Positions 26,377 to 36,177 of a DNA stretch of 64,000 nt are shown one piece after another; the stretch's first letter is position 1, and each line of letters starts with the position of its first letter. Under the pieces are notes generated by a model. The model had not been told where the DNA came from, made no database searches, and was given only the letters and a program-made list of their open reading frames with translations. Position numbers and translations under genes: made by a program. This DNA is from Pantoea piersonii (GTDB lineage Bacteria; Pseudomonadota; Gammaproteobacteria; Enterobacterales; Enterobacteriaceae): assembly GCF_003612015.1 (NCBI RefSeq), contig NZ_RARB01000004.1, positions 415,200-479,199 of the forward strand, written 5' to 3'.

Positions 26377-27794
26377 GAGGCGTTCTGACTGTCGCGGCGC
26401 GGCGCAGTGGGACGACGGCGCGGACGACGCGTTTTGCGGCGCGGCGCCGGATCGTCGCCCAGCGTATTGAGCATGGTTTTCTGCTGCGTCGGCGCGGCGG
26501 CCTGGAACTCGCCCCACCAGTGGCTAAGGCGGATCAGCTCCGGGTTGTTCTCGACTTCGGCGCGCAGCGCCAGCAGATCGTAGGCGGCGCGGAACTTCGG
26601 ATGCTCCATCAGCTTCCAGGCGCGTTTGCCGTGGCGGCGCGACATGCGCAGCTGCAGCTGCCAGATATCCCGGATCAGCGTCGTGATGCGTTTCGGGATC
26701 GCCAGCGCGCGGCAGGCTTCATCCAGCGTATCGTTCATCGCCATCGCAAAGGCGTCGAAATAGGTCAGGCCACTTTCCTGAGCGATGCGCTGTGCGGCTT
26801 CGAGCTGCGGATACCAGAACATCGCCGCAAACAGGAAGGCTGGATTAACGCGCATATCGTTATGGATGCGGTTGTCGGTGTTTTTCAGCACCTGCGCCAC
26901 CATACGCTCCATATAACTGTCGCCTTCGTCGGTGAAGTTACGCGTAATGGTCGGGAACAGTGGCTGGAACAGCTGGAATTCACGCAGCTTGACATAGGTG
27001 CTGTAGCCGTAGCCCGCCTGCAGCAGCTTCAGCGACTCTTCGAACAGACGCGCCGGCGGAATATCGCGCAGCAGCGTGGCGAGACGCGGGATCGGCTCGG
27101 CGGTTTCCGCCGCAATCGACATATCCAGTTTGGCGGCGAAGCGCACCACGCGCAGCATGCGCACCGGATCTTCGCGGTAGCGCGTCTCTGGATCGCCAAT
27201 CAGGCGAATAATGCCCTGCTGCAGATCCTGCAGGCCGCCTACGTAGTCGCGCACCGTAAAATCGGCGACGTTGTAATAGAGGCTGTTGATCGTCAGGTCG
27301 CGACGCTGCGCATCGTCTTCGATGCTGCCGAAGATATTGTCGCGCAGCAGCATGCCGCTCTGGGCGCGCTGCGACAGATTGCGATCCTCTTCGACATCCT
27401 CTTCGGCCTGATGATGGCCGCGGAAAGTCGCGACTTCAATCACTTCGGGACCGAACATGACGTGCGCCAGACGGAAGCGACGCCCGACCAGACGACAGTT
27501 GCGGAACAGCTTGCGCATCTGCTCTGGTGTGGCGTTGGTGGTGATGTCAAAGTCCTTGGGCTTTTTACCCAGCAGCAGGTCGCGAACGCCACCGCCCACC
27601 AGATAGGCTTCATAGCCCGCTTTATTCAGGCGGTAGAGCACCTTCAGGGCATTTTCGCTAATGTCTTTGCGCGAGATGTTATGGCTCTCACGAGGGATAA
27701 TGGTCATCTGATGACGCTCAGTTTCAACCTCGACGGGCGCCTCCTCATCACGCATGAGGACTTTCCGGCAAAAATTAGCAACTCGGGTAAAAAT
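26373..27794 (-). CDS. pcnB: Poly(A) polymerase I, with AUU start codon
   Basis: Adds poly(A) tails to RNA 3' ends, promoting decay; also controls plasmid copy number through RNA I. The first ATG (27755) would truncate the protein; the reading frame upstream encodes [13 protein letters not shown], the conserved N-terminus, beginning at ATT 27794 with AGGTG four bases before. E. coli pcnB is known to start at AUU, so 473 residues are annotated. The nucleotidyltransferase motif [10 protein letters not shown]...DFDIT is intact; the C-terminus is an Arg-rich tail. Inefficient initiation probably keeps the enzyme scarce, as in E. coli. Confidence 0.93.
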   Translation of the reverse strand: MFTRVANFCRKVLMRDEEAPVEVETERHQMTIIPRESHNISRKDISENALKVLYRLNKAGYEAYLVGGGVRDLLLGKKPKDFDITTNATPEQMRKLFRNCRLVGRRFRLAHVMFGPEVIEVATFRGHHQAEEDVEEDRNLSQRAQSGMLLRDNIFGSIEDDAQRRDLTINSLYYNVADFTVRDYVGGLQDLQQGIIRLIGDPETRYREDPVRMLRVVRFAAKLDMSIAAETAEPIPRLATLLRDIPPARLFEESLKLLQAGYGYSTYVKLREFQLFQPLFPTITRNFTDEGDSYMERMVAQVLKNTDNRIHNDMRVNPAFLFAAMFWYPQLEAAQRIAQESGLTYFDAFAMAMNDTLDEACRALAIPKRITTLIRDIWQLQLRMSRRHGKRAWKLMEHPKFRAAYDLLALRAEVENNPELIRLSHWWGEFQAAAPTQQKTMLNTLGDDPAPRRKTRRPRRRPTAPRRDSQNAS

Positions 27795-27833
27795 GGGACA
27801 CCTCGACAGCGACGTAAAGTGGTGTAAATAAAA

Positions 27834-28769
27834 TCAGCGGCTAATCATAGCCTGTTGCGATTCATTTAGGAATGGTGTTGTCGGCTCAGCCGGTTTCAGG
27901 GCGTTCTCATGGGGTATCAAAGCGATATTCCACTGTGAGACCGCGCTTTCCAGCAGTTTCTCCTGCGTTTCGTCGCGCCATTCCGCCGCCACAGGCTGTC
28001 CCAGAAAGCGAAGCGCCTGCACCAGCAGCGGTCGCGGGTCGCCTGCGGGCAGCGAAGGCGCATGATTCTGCTTCGACAGTTTATTGCCGTCGGGATTGAT
28101 CGCCAGCGGCAAATGCAGCCAGTCAGGCGTCGGCCAGCCGAACTGCTGATAAAGCGCTATCTGCCGCACCGTGGGCTCAATTAAATCCGCGCCGCGCACG
28201 ATCTCCGTTACGCCCTGAAAATGGTCATCGACCACCACGGCAAGGTTGTAGGCGAACAGGCCATCGCGCCGATGAATAATAAAATCTTCCTGGGCCAGAC
28301 GCGCATCCACGTTCACGATGCCGCGCAGCCGATCGTCAAAGCTGAAAACCGGCGCGTGCTGACGTAAACGCAGCGCGGCGTTTTCCGGCCCCAGATGGCG
28401 ATCGCGGCAGTGACCGTCGTAAAACCCGCCGATCTGCTGGATGCGGCGACGCGTACAGGTGCAGTAATAACTCTGACGATGCGTCTGCAGCCACGCCAGC
28501 GCTTCGCGATAGGCTTCATGGCGCTGCGACTGCCACAGCACCTCGCCGTCCCAGTGCAGGCCGTAATGCTCCAGCTGATGCAGAATGCGCGTGGCGGCGC
28601 CTGCGACTTCGCGTGGCGGATCGATATCTTCGATGCGTACCAGCCAGCGGCCTTTTTGCGCGCGCGCGCTGAGATAGCTGCCAAGCGCGGCAATCAGCGA
28701 GCCGAAATGAAGATCGCCAGAAGGAGAGGGAGCGAAACGCCCGATACAGGGAAGCGTGGACATAGGCAT
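27834..28769 (-). CDS. gluQ: Glutamyl-Q tRNA(Asp) synthetase
   Basis: Truncated glutamyl-tRNA synthetase paralogue that attaches glutamate to the queuosine base of tRNA(Asp). 311 residues; the catalytic core shows HFGS (HIGH-type) and KLSKQ (KMSKS-type), and zinc ligands are in CTCTRRR...YDGHC. The anticodon-binding domain of GltX is lacking. Two ATGs (28769, 28763) are possible. The gene starts just 6 bp past the dksA terminator hairpin; in Shigella gluQ expression is known to depend on read-through of such a terminator. Confidence 0.94.
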   Translation of the reverse strand: MPMSTLPCIGRFAPSPSGDLHFGSLIAALGSYLSARAQKGRWLVRIEDIDPPREVAGAATRILHQLEHYGLHWDGEVLWQSQRHEAYREALAWLQTHRQSYYCTCTRRRIQQIGGFYDGHCRDRHLGPENAALRLRQHAPVFSFDDRLRGIVNVDARLAQEDFIIHRRDGLFAYNLAVVVDDHFQGVTEIVRGADLIEPTVRQIALYQQFGWPTPDWLHLPLAINPDGNKLSKQNHAPSLPAGDPRPLLVQALRFLGQPVAAEWRDETQEKLLESAVSQWNIALIPHENALKPAEPTTPFLNESQQAMISR

Positions 28770-28771
28770 TA

Positions 28772-28820
28772 AAAGTCACCGCACAGCGGAACAACAGCGT
28801 GCTCTTCCGCAGTGCGGTGA
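28772..28820 (-). terminator. Terminator between dksA and gluQ
   Basis: TCACCGCACAGCGGAA (28776-28791) and TTCCGCAGTGCGGTGA (28805-28820) pair at 15 of 16 positions with a 13-nt loop; on the minus strand CTTTTA follows. It ends dksA transcripts and directly abuts the gluQ start. Confidence 0.85.
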
Positions 28821-28833
28821 TAGAGGCATGGCA

Positions 28834-29289
28834 TTAGCCAGCCATCTGTTTCTCGCGGATTTCAGCCAGCGTCTTGCAGTCGATGCAAAGATCGGCGGTC
28901 GGACGCGCTTCCAGACGGCGGATGCCGATCTCCACGCCGCAGGACTCGCAGTAGCCGAAGTCGTCATCTTCGACTTTCTTCAGCGTCTTCTCGATCTTTT
29001 TGATCAGCTTACGCTCGCGGTCGCGGTTACGCAGTTCAAGGCTGAATTCCTCTTCCTGCGCGGCACGGTCAACCGGATCCGGGAAGTTCGCCGCTTCGTC
29101 CTGCATATGCGAGACGGTACGGTCAACTTCATCACGCAGCTGATTGCGCCAGGCTTCCAGAATCTTGCGAAAATGTTGCAGCTGGGCTTCATTCATATAC
29201 TCTTCGCCCGGCTTCTCCTGGTATGGCTCCACCCCAGCGATGGCGAGAATACTCAGGGACGATGTTTTACGGTTTTGCCCTTCTTGCAT
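28834..29289 (-). CDS. dksA: RNA polymerase-binding transcription factor DksA
   Basis: Binds the RNA polymerase secondary channel and, with ppGpp, represses rRNA and activates amino-acid promoters. 151 residues, nearly identical to E. coli DksA. The coiled coil carries the tip aspartates in FPDPVDRA (DxxDxA), and the zinc finger is YCESCG...LCIDCK. ATG 29289 has AGGAGAAACAAC before it; a longer frame upstream is not conserved. Confidence 0.98.
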   Translation of the reverse strand: MQEGQNRKTSSLSILAIAGVEPYQEKPGEEYMNEAQLQHFRKILEAWRNQLRDEVDRTVSHMQDEAANFPDPVDRAAQEEEFSLELRNRDRERKLIKKIEKTLKKVEDDDFGYCESCGVEIGIRRLEARPTADLCIDCKTLAEIREKQMAG

Positions 29290-29575
29290 GTTGTTTCTCC
29301 TGGATAACACGCACTATACCTTTTGTGGTTCAGCGCCAGCGATTAGGCGTCAGGCGGTTGAGTGTAGTCATTACGCTACATTTTGCCTGCCGGGTTTCGC
29401 CGCGTTGCCGCAAACGGGTACATCGATCCCCCTACGGGGAAAAACAGGCCGCTATAAATAACAGAAGCAGTCAAGGTTGGCAATTATTCATGATCGCACC
29501 TTGACAAGCCTGTGAGGAACAGCGTATTTGGCGCCGCGCGTTAAACATTCATAACACAACAATTTGCAAAAGATA
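29290..29575 (-). promoter_or_regulatory. sfsA-dksA intergenic region
   Basis: Non-coding; it should carry the dksA promoter(s). It contains a short hairpin CCCC-CTAC-GGGG (about 29431-29442) without a T-run on the appropriate side. I could not assign promoter hexamers with confidence. Confidence 0.35.
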
Positions 29576-30280
29576 TTACAAGCTTACGGCAACCGGCTTT
29601 TTCAGAAACACGCCTGCCGGTGATAAATCTGCGCGATACGCCAAAATCTCTACGCCATCCTGCTGCGCCTGGACCAGTTGGTCTGCGTAACGTGCGTCAA
29701 TGTGACGCGCGGGGGAGACGTCCTCAATCCCCGAGTGCAGAACCGCAAACAACAAAACAGCCCGATGACCGGCAGCCGCGACGGCGCTTAGCTCGCGCAG
29801 ATGCTTCTGGCCTCGGACCGTCACCGCATCCGGAAAATAGCCTTTTCCTTGATGTAAAAGGGTCACGGACTTGACTTCAATATAGCAGTTGCGTCTGCCG
29901 CCTGCCTGAAGCAGGAAGTCGATTCGGCTCTTTTCCGCACCATATTTGACTTCAGCCTGGCAGGCGTCGTAGCCAGACAAGGGCGCAATGACGTCTGCCG
30001 CCAGCGCCTCTTTCACCAGCTGGTTGGCGCGCAGTGTGTTAACGCAGATCCAGTGGCCCTGCTGCGTTTCGGTCAGCTCCCAGCTGTGCGGGTATTTGCG
30101 CGTCAGGCTGTCGGAGGTGGAGTACCACACTCTGTCGCCTGGCGTGGCGCAGCCGGTCATCGCGCCGGTATTGGCGCAGTGAATGGTCAGGGTTTCCCCT
30201 TCCGGCGTCACCACGTCGGCAAGAAAACGCTTATAGCGGGCGATCAGTCGGGCGGGCTTTAACGGCGGTGAAAACAGCAT
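29576..30280 (-). CDS. sfsA: SfsA, DNA/RNA-binding nuclease-like protein
   Basis: 234 residues of the SfsA family, first described as a sugar-fermentation stimulator; the C-terminal half resembles a PD-(D/E)xK nuclease fold (RIDFLL...[10 protein letters not shown]). The N-terminal OB-like part starts [19 protein letters not shown]. It follows thpR by 12 bp in one operon. Physiological role remains unclear. Confidence 0.93.
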   Translation of the reverse strand: MLFSPPLKPARLIARYKRFLADVVTPEGETLTIHCANTGAMTGCATPGDRVWYSTSDSLTRKYPHSWELTETQQGHWICVNTLRANQLVKEALAADVIAPLSGYDACQAEVKYGAEKSRIDFLLQAGGRRNCYIEVKSVTLLHQGKGYFPDAVTVRGQKHLRELSAVAAAGHRAVLLFAVLHSGIEDVSPARHIDARYADQLVQAQQDGVEILAYRADLSPAGVFLKKPVAVSL

Positions 30281-30292
30281 AGCGCTCCAGAA

Positions 30293-30817
30293 TCAGGTCA
30301 GCGGCCAGCTCGCCAGCGCCTGGTAGCGCGTGCGGCCCCGCGCGTACTGCGACGAAAACAGCGAAAAATGGTCGACGCGAAAGCGCCAGTGAAAGCCGCG
30401 CGGCGGCAGCGCAATGCGCGAGGCCGCGTCGCGCAGCAGCGTAACGTGCGGGTGAAAAGGTTGGGCGCTCTGCGCGCAGCCGTGGCGCGCCGCCTGGGCC
30501 CGCAGCAGATCGGCCAGTTGCAGCAGACCGCGTGGCGGCCGCTGACAGCCGAGCCACACCACGCGGGGACGCGGCCAGTGACCGGCGTCGTCCAGATCGA
30601 GATCGAAGGCGGGCTGCTGAATGCGCGCGGCCAGCTGTTGCAGCTTTTGCGCGGTCTCGCTTTTCACCTCGCCGAGAAAGGCGAGCGTCAGGTGCAGGTT
30701 GGCCGCAACAACAGGGCGGCCGGCGTCGTCGGCGAAGTTATCGGCGCGCCAGCGCACCAGCTGCTGCTGCAGCGCGTCAGGCAGCCCGATGCCAAAAAAC
30801 AGGCGTTGCGTCTCCAT
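30293..30817 (-). CDS. thpR: RNA 2',3'-cyclic phosphodiesterase / 2'-5' RNA ligase
   Basis: 2H phosphoesterase of 174 residues that hydrolyses 2',3'-cyclic phosphates and can join RNA ends through 2'-5' bonds. Both HxT motifs are present: NLHLTLAFLG and FHPHVTLLRD. ATG 30817 has GGAG upstream; a TTG five codons earlier is less likely. Divergent from hrpB, with about 75 bp between starts. Confidence 0.92.
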   Translation of the reverse strand: METQRLFFGIGLPDALQQQLVRWRADNFADDAGRPVVAANLHLTLAFLGEVKSETAQKLQQLAARIQQPAFDLDLDDAGHWPRPRVVWLGCQRPPRGLLQLADLLRAQAARHGCAQSAQPFHPHVTLLRDAASRIALPPRGFHWRFRVDHFSLFSSQYARGRTRYQALASWPLT

Positions 30818-30849
30818 GGCGGTCTCCGGCAATCCTCACGGATGAATGC

Positions 30850-30855
30850 TACAAT
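30850..30855 (+). promoter_or_regulatory. hrpB -10 element
   Basis: TACAAT preceded by TGC (30847-30849) forms an extended -10, about 37 bp before the GTG start. No good -35 is seen. Confidence 0.5.
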
Positions 30856-30892
30856 GCGCGCCATCTTAACACAGGCTGAACGGGAGTTTGCC

Positions 30893-33337
30893 GTGAGTGA
30901 TTTACCGGTCAGCGCCGTGCTGCCCGACCTGCTGCAGGCGCTCGACGCGGCGCCGCAAATTCTGCTGGCGGCCCCAACCGGCGCGGGCAAGTCGACCTGG
31001 CTGCCGCTGCAGCTGCTGCAGCGGGCGAATCTGTCGGGCCGCATTATTATGCTGGAGCCGCGTCGGCTGGCGGCGCGCAACGTGGCGCAACGTCTGGCGG
31101 AGCAGCTTGGCGAGCAGCCCGGCGAAACCGTCGGCTACCGCATGCGCGGCGAAAACTGCGTCGGCCCGGCCACCCGACTGGAAGTGGTGACGGAGGGCAT
31201 TCTGACGCGCATGCTGCAGCGCGATCCTGAACTCAGCGGCGTGTCGCTGGTGATCCTCGATGAGTTCCACGAGCGCAGCCTGCAGGCGGATCTGGCGCTG
31301 GCGCTGCTGCTCGACGTACAGCAAGGGCTGCGCGACGATCTGAAAATCCTGCTGATGTCGGCGACGCTGGATAACGCGCGCCTCTCGGCGCTGCTGCCCG
31401 ATGCGCCGCTGATCGTCTCCGAAGGGCGCAGTTTCCCGGTGACGCGCCGTTTTGCCTCGCTCAGCGCAACGCTGCGCTTTGAAGAGGCGGTGGCGCGCGA
31501 AACGGCGCAGCTGCTGCGCGAAGAGAGCGGCTCGCTGCTCCTGTTCCTGCCCGGCGTGGCGGAGATTGAGCGGGTTAAACGCGAGCTGGAATCGCGCGTG
31601 GCGGAGGATGTCGACCTCACGCCGCTCTATGGCGCGCTGCCGCTGGCGGCACAGCGCCGCGCAATTCTGCCTGCGCCGCCCGGCCGCCGCAAAGTGGTGC
31701 TCGCCACCAATATCGCTGAAACCAGTCTTACTATCGAAGGCATCCGTCTGGTGGTGGATAGCGCGCTGGAGCGCACGGCGCAGTTTGACGCGCGCAGCGG
31801 CGTGACGCGGCTGCTGACCCAGCGTATCAGCCAGGCGTCGATGACGCAGCGCGCCGGCCGCGCCGGTCGTCTGATGCCCGGCATCTGTCTGCATCTGATC
31901 GCCGAAGAACAGGCGTCGCGCGCCGCTGCGCAGAGCGAGCCGGAGATCGCGCATAGCGACCTCGCCGCGCTCTGGATGGAGCTGTTGCAGTGGGGCTGCA
32001 ACCAGCCGGACCAGCTTACCTGGCTCGACCTGCCACCAGAAAAACATCTGCGCGCGGCGCGGCAGCTGCTTGCCCGCCTTGGCGCGCTGGATGAGAACGG
32101 CAAGCTGAGCGCGCAGGGACGACGCATGGCGCAGCTCGGCGGCGAGCCGCGTCTGAGCGCGATGCTGTGCGCCGCCGGGCAGGATCCTGATGCGGCCGCC
32201 AGCGCCGCGCTGCTGGTGGCGGTTCTTGAGGATCCGCCGCGCAGCGGCACGCCCGATCTGCGTGACGCGCTGCACCGTCCGCAGCCGCAATGGCAGCGGC
32301 GCGCAAAGCAGTGGCAGTCACGGCTCGGCGTCAGCGGCGGCCGCGTCGATGAAGACCGCTTTCCTGCGCTGCTGGCGGCGGGCTTCGGCGATCGGCTGGC
32401 GCGACGTCGCGATAACGGCGGCCGCTATCAGCTCGCCAACGGCCTGGGGGCGATGCTCGATTCGCAAGAGGGGCTGAACCGCTACGAATGGCTGATCGCA
32501 CCCGCTTTGCTGCAGGGCAGCGCGACGCCGGACGCACGCATGCTGCTGGCGCTGCCGGTTGATATCGACGCGCTGCGCCAGGCGCGCCCGGAGCTGGTGG
32601 AAGTGCGCACCGAAGTCGAATGGGACGAAGAGAAAGGCACGCTGCGCGCGCTGCGTCGCGAACAGGCTGGCGTGCTGGTGTTAAAGGCGCAGCCGATGGC
32701 GCGTCCGCAGCCTGAGGTGCTGCACGCGGCGATGCTGCGCTGGGTCGCGCAAAAGGGTCTGGCAGTGCTGGGCTGGAGCGAGGCAGCGGAACAGCTGCGC
32801 GTGCGGCTGCAGTGCGCGGCGCAGTGGTTGCCGGAGGAGACATGGCCCGCCGTAGATGATGAAACGCTGCTGGCGACGCTCGATGTGTGGCTACTGCCGG
32901 AGATGGGCGCGGTGCGCGATCTGAAATCGTTGCAGGCGGTTAACCTTGTCAGCGCGCTATTACATTTGCTCACATGGTCACAACGCCAGCGGCTGGATAG
33001 TGCGCTGCCAACTCATTACACTGTGCCGACCGGAAGCCGACTGCCCATTCGCTACCATGCCGACAAACCGCCCGCGCTGGCGGTGCGCATTCAGGAGATG
33101 TTTGGCGAGGCGAGCAATCCCGCCGTGGCGGAAGGGCGCGTGCCGCTGGTGCTGGAGCTGTTATCGCCCGCGCAGCGTCCGTTGCAGATAACCCGCGACC
33201 TGGCCGCCTTCTGGCGCGGCGCGTATCCGGAGGTGCAAAAAGAGATGAAAGGGCGCTATCCCCGACATCCCTGGCCCGACGATCCGGCCAGCGCCTTGCC
33301 CACAAGGCGCACCAAAAAATATTCCCCGCAAGGTTGA
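30893..33337 (+). CDS. hrpB: ATP-dependent RNA helicase HrpB
   Basis: DEAH-box superfamily 2 helicase of 814 residues. Motifs in order: Walker A APTGAGKST, EPRRLAARN, LDEFHERS (DEFH box), MSATLDN, and QRAGRAGR (motif VI), then the HrpB-specific C-terminal domain ending TRRTKKYS. The start is GTG 30893 with GGGAG upstream; the longer open frame reads antisense through thpR and is rejected. Its cellular role in E. coli is poorly defined. Confidence 0.95.
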   Translation: MSDLPVSAVLPDLLQALDAAPQILLAAPTGAGKSTWLPLQLLQRANLSGRIIMLEPRRLAARNVAQRLAEQLGEQPGETVGYRMRGENCVGPATRLEVVTEGILTRMLQRDPELSGVSLVILDEFHERSLQADLALALLLDVQQGLRDDLKILLMSATLDNARLSALLPDAPLIVSEGRSFPVTRRFASLSATLRFEEAVARETAQLLREESGSLLLFLPGVAEIERVKRELESRVAEDVDLTPLYGALPLAAQRRAILPAPPGRRKVVLATNIAETSLTIEGIRLVVDSALERTAQFDARSGVTRLLTQRISQASMTQRAGRAGRLMPGICLHLIAEEQASRAAAQSEPEIAHSDLAALWMELLQWGCNQPDQLTWLDLPPEKHLRAARQLLARLGALDENGKLSAQGRRMAQLGGEPRLSAMLCAAGQDPDAAASAALLVAVLEDPPRSGTPDLRDALHRPQPQWQRRAKQWQSRLGVSGGRVDEDRFPALLAAGFGDRLARRRDNGGRYQLANGLGAMLDSQEGLNRYEWLIAPALLQGSATPDARMLLALPVDIDALRQARPELVEVRTEVEWDEEKGTLRALRREQAGVLVLKAQPMARPQPEVLHAAMLRWVAQKGLAVLGWSEAAEQLRVRLQCAAQWLPEETWPAVDDETLLATLDVWLLPEMGAVRDLKSLQAVNLVSALLHLLTWSQRQRLDSALPTHYTVPTGSRLPIRYHADKPPALAVRIQEMFGEASNPAVAEGRVPLVLELLSPAQRPLQITRDLAAFWRGAYPEVQKEMKGRYPRHPWPDDPASALPTRRTKKYSPQG

Positions 33338-33434
33338 GCCAGCTGGATCGATTTCAGAGGGTTCCGCCATGCGGAAGAGGTAAAAGCCGCTAGAGTATCG
33401 GCGCAGCCAACGTAATGCCTGGAGAATGAAACCA

Positions 33435-35984
33435 ATGTCTGGGAACGATCGCGAACCCATTGGGCGCAAAGGAAAACAGCCCAAGCCGCCGCGTAACGCT
33501 ACGCGCCGGGGTCGCCGCAGGGATGAAGACGATTTTGATAATGATGATTTTGATGATGAGGTTGAGGAGAAAGCGCCTGTGCCGCGTAAAAGTAAAGGAA
33601 AGCGTCCGCCGCGCGGGAAGCGTCGCTGGTTAAGCTGGCTTATCAGGCTGTTCCTTGTGTTTGTGGTCGTCATGGCCGTCTGGGGTGTTTACCTCGACTC
33701 TGAGATCCGCGCCCGCATCGACGGAAAAGTGTGGCAGCTACCCGCGACCGTTTATGGCCGCATGGTCAGCCTGGAACCAGGCATGGCCTACAACAAAAAA
33801 GAGATGATTGCGCTGCTGGAAGGCACGCAGTATCGCGAGGTGTCGCGTATTACGCGTCCCGGCGAGTTCTCGGTAAAAGGCAACACCATCGATCTGCTGC
33901 GCCGTCCGTTTGATTTCCCGGACAGCAAAGAGGGGCAGGTGCACGCGCAAATGGTGTTCGACGGCGATGAGCTGGGCGAAATTAAAAATATCGATTCCGG
34001 TCGTGATTTTGGTTTCTTCCGCCTCGATCCGCGCCTGATCACCATGTTGCAGTCGCCGAACGGCGAACAGCGCCTGTTTGTGCCGCGCGCCGGTTTCCCG
34101 GATCTGCTGGTCGACACGCTGATCGCCACCGAAGATCGTCATTTCTACGAGCATGACGGCATCAGCCCTTATTCTATCGGCCGCGCCTTCCTCGCCAATA
34201 TCACCGCCGGGAAAGCGGTGCAGGGCGGCAGTACGCTGACGCAGCAGCTGGTGAAAAACCTGTTCCTGACCAACGAGCGCTCGCTGTGGCGTAAAGCGCG
34301 TGAAGCCTATATGGCGGTCATTATGGATGCGCGCTACAGCAAGGATCGCATTCTGGAGCTCTACCTGAACGAGGTCTATCTCGGCCAGGCGGGCAACGAC
34401 CAGATCCGCGGCTTCCCGCTGGCGAGCCTCTACTATTTTGGCCGTCCGGTCGACGAACTGAGCCTCGATCAGCAGGCGATGCTGGTGGGCATGGTGAAAG
34501 GCGCCTCGCTCTATAACCCGTGGCGTAATCCGAAACTGGCGCTGGAGCGACGCAATCTGGTGCTGCGTCTGCTGCAGCAGCAGAAGGTGATCGATCAGGA
34601 GCTGTACGACATGCTTTCGGCGCGTCCGCTCGGCGTACAGCCGAAGGGCGGCGTGATCACGCCGCAGCCCGCCTTTATGCAGATGGTGCGCAACGAGCTG
34701 CAGGCGAAGCTGGGCGATAAGGTGAAGGATCTCTCGGGCGTGAAGATCTTCACCACGCTCGATCCGGTATCGCAGGACGCAGCGGAAAAAGCGGTGCTTG
34801 ATGGTATCCCGGCGCTGAAAAAACAGCGTGGCCTGAAAGATCTGGAAACCGCGATGGTGGTAGTCGACCGCTTCAGCGGTGAAGTGCGCGCCATGGTAGG
34901 CGGCGCGGATCCGCAGTTCGCCGGCTACAACCGCGCGCTGCAGGCGCGTCGCTCTATCGGCTCGCTGGCGAAACCGGCCACCTATCTGACCGCGCTCAGC
35001 CAGCCGAACACCTATCGTCTTAACAGCTGGATCGCCGATGAACCTATCGCGCTGAAACAGCCGAACGGCAGCGTCTGGAAACCGATGAACGACGATCGTC
35101 GCTTCAGCGGCAAGGTGATGCTGGTGGATGCGCTGACCAACTCCATGAACGTGCCGACGGTAAACCTCGGTATGACGCTGGGGCTGGACGCGGTGGTGGA
35201 TACCTGGACCAAACTGGGCGTGCCGAAAGATCAGCTTAACCCGGTGCCAGCGATGCTGCTCGGCGCGCTGAACCTGACGCCGATTGAAGTGGCGCAGGCG
35301 TTCCAGTCGATCGCCAGCGGCGGCAACCGCGCGCCGCTCTCGGCGGTGCGTTCCGTTATCGCGGAAGACGGCACCGTGCTCTATCAGAGCTTCCCGCAGG
35401 CGCAGCGCGTAGAGCCAGCGCAGGCTGCCTATCTGACGCTCTACACGATGCAGCAGGTAGCCGATCACGGTACGGCGCGGGCGCTGGGCGCGCGTTATCC
35501 CAAAGCGCATCTGGCGGGCAAAACCGGCACCACTAACGACCTGATCGACAGTTGGTTTGCTGGTGTTGACGGCAAAGAGGTCGCCATTACCTGGGTGGGC
35601 CGCGACAATAACCAGCCGAGCAAGCTGTACGGCGCAAGCGGCGCGATGCAGATCTATCGTCGCTACCTGGACAACCAGGCGCCAATGCCGCTGGTGCTGA
35701 CGCCGCCGGAAGATGTCTCCATGATGAGCATCGACTCAGCGGGTAATTTCGTTTGCGGCAACGGCAGCAGCACCTGGCGTTCGCTGCCGGTGTGGGCGCT
35801 CGATCCCGACGCGCTCTGCCAGCAGCAGCAACAGCTGTTCCAGCAGCAGCAACAGCAGTTGCAGGAGCAGCAGAACCAGCAGCAAAATCAACAGCAGATG
35901 CAGCAGCAGCAACAACAGCCGCAGCAGCAGAAAGAGAGCGACGGCGTCGCCGGCTGGATTAAAGATATGTTCGGCGGTAACTAA
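33435..35984 (+). CDS. mrcB: Penicillin-binding protein 1B (bifunctional glycosyltransferase/transpeptidase)
   Basis: Inner-membrane peptidoglycan synthase of 849 residues. A charged cytoplasmic tail ([16 protein letters not shown]), one transmembrane helix (about 65-87), the UB2H domain, the GT51 domain with [11 protein letters not shown], and the transpeptidase with [12 protein letters not shown] (SxxK), TNSMNVP (SxN) and KTGTT follow in order. The C-terminus has an exceptional Gln tract (about 35818-35930) before the conserved [11 protein letters not shown] end. ATG 33435 matches MAGNDREP of E. coli and has GGAG 10 bp upstream; ATG 33426 is too close to it. Confidence 0.96.
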   Translation: MSGNDREPIGRKGKQPKPPRNATRRGRRRDEDDFDNDDFDDEVEEKAPVPRKSKGKRPPRGKRRWLSWLIRLFLVFVVVMAVWGVYLDSEIRARIDGKVWQLPATVYGRMVSLEPGMAYNKKEMIALLEGTQYREVSRITRPGEFSVKGNTIDLLRRPFDFPDSKEGQVHAQMVFDGDELGEIKNIDSGRDFGFFRLDPRLITMLQSPNGEQRLFVPRAGFPDLLVDTLIATEDRHFYEHDGISPYSIGRAFLANITAGKAVQGGSTLTQQLVKNLFLTNERSLWRKAREAYMAVIMDARYSKDRILELYLNEVYLGQAGNDQIRGFPLASLYYFGRPVDELSLDQQAMLVGMVKGASLYNPWRNPKLALERRNLVLRLLQQQKVIDQELYDMLSARPLGVQPKGGVITPQPAFMQMVRNELQAKLGDKVKDLSGVKIFTTLDPVSQDAAEKAVLDGIPALKKQRGLKDLETAMVVVDRFSGEVRAMVGGADPQFAGYNRALQARRSIGSLAKPATYLTALSQPNTYRLNSWIADEPIALKQPNGSVWKPMNDDRRFSGKVMLVDALTNSMNVPTVNLGMTLGLDAVVDTWTKLGVPKDQLNPVPAMLLGALNLTPIEVAQAFQSIASGGNRAPLSAVRSVIAEDGTVLYQSFPQAQRVEPAQAAYLTLYTMQQVADHGTARALGARYPKAHLAGKTGTTNDLIDSWFAGVDGKEVAITWVGRDNNQPSKLYGASGAMQIYRRYLDNQAPMPLVLTPPEDVSMMSIDSAGNFVCGNGSSTWRSLPVWALDPDALCQQQQQLFQQQQQQLQEQQNQQQNQQQMQQQQQQPQQQKESDGVAGWIKDMFGGN

Positions 35985-35994
35985 AACGTCGGTT

Positions 35995-36022
35995 AAAAAG
36001 GGCGCTACGGCGCCCTTTTTTT
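35995..36022 (+). terminator. Terminator of mrcB
   Basis: GGGCGC (36000-36005), loop TACG, GCGCCC (36010-36015), then seven T residues. Confidence 0.92.
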
Positions 36023-36115
36023 GTGCGTGATCAATACTGCGCGAATGCCCGCCAGACGGCGCTGCGCGCGGGATTATCCCTTGCAGAGAAGTAAGAGTTT
36101 CGCCTAAAATCCATT

Positions 36116-36134
36116 CGGCATAATAATCATTCTC
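36116..36134 (+). promoter_or_regulatory. Fur box upstream of fhuA
   Basis: The 19-mer here matches the Fur consensus GATAATGATAATCATTATC at 13 positions, including the uninterrupted ATAATCATT core. It lies about 45 bp before the fhuA ATG, so the fhu operon should be repressed by iron-loaded Fur. Confidence 0.75.
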
Positions 36135-36177
36135 GTTTCCATTCGCCTGCCCACTATATTATTCAAGAGACACTACT

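Noticed and set aside
29420..29460. CCCC-CTAC-GGGG hairpin upstream of dksA as a terminator
   Set aside because: The short stem has no T-run on its 3' side in either usable orientation.
30368..30892. N-terminal extension of HrpB by 175 codons
   Set aside because: It reads antisense through thpR; the conserved HrpB start is GTG 30893 with a good ribosome site.
33738..35510. 590-codon open frame opposite mrcB, and similar long frames opposite hrpB (30902-32290), pcnB (26520-27827), acnB (4376-5236) and cdsA-rseP (61745-63076)
   Set aside because: Each lies fully antisense to a well-conserved gene and has skewed, unrecognisable amino-acid content.
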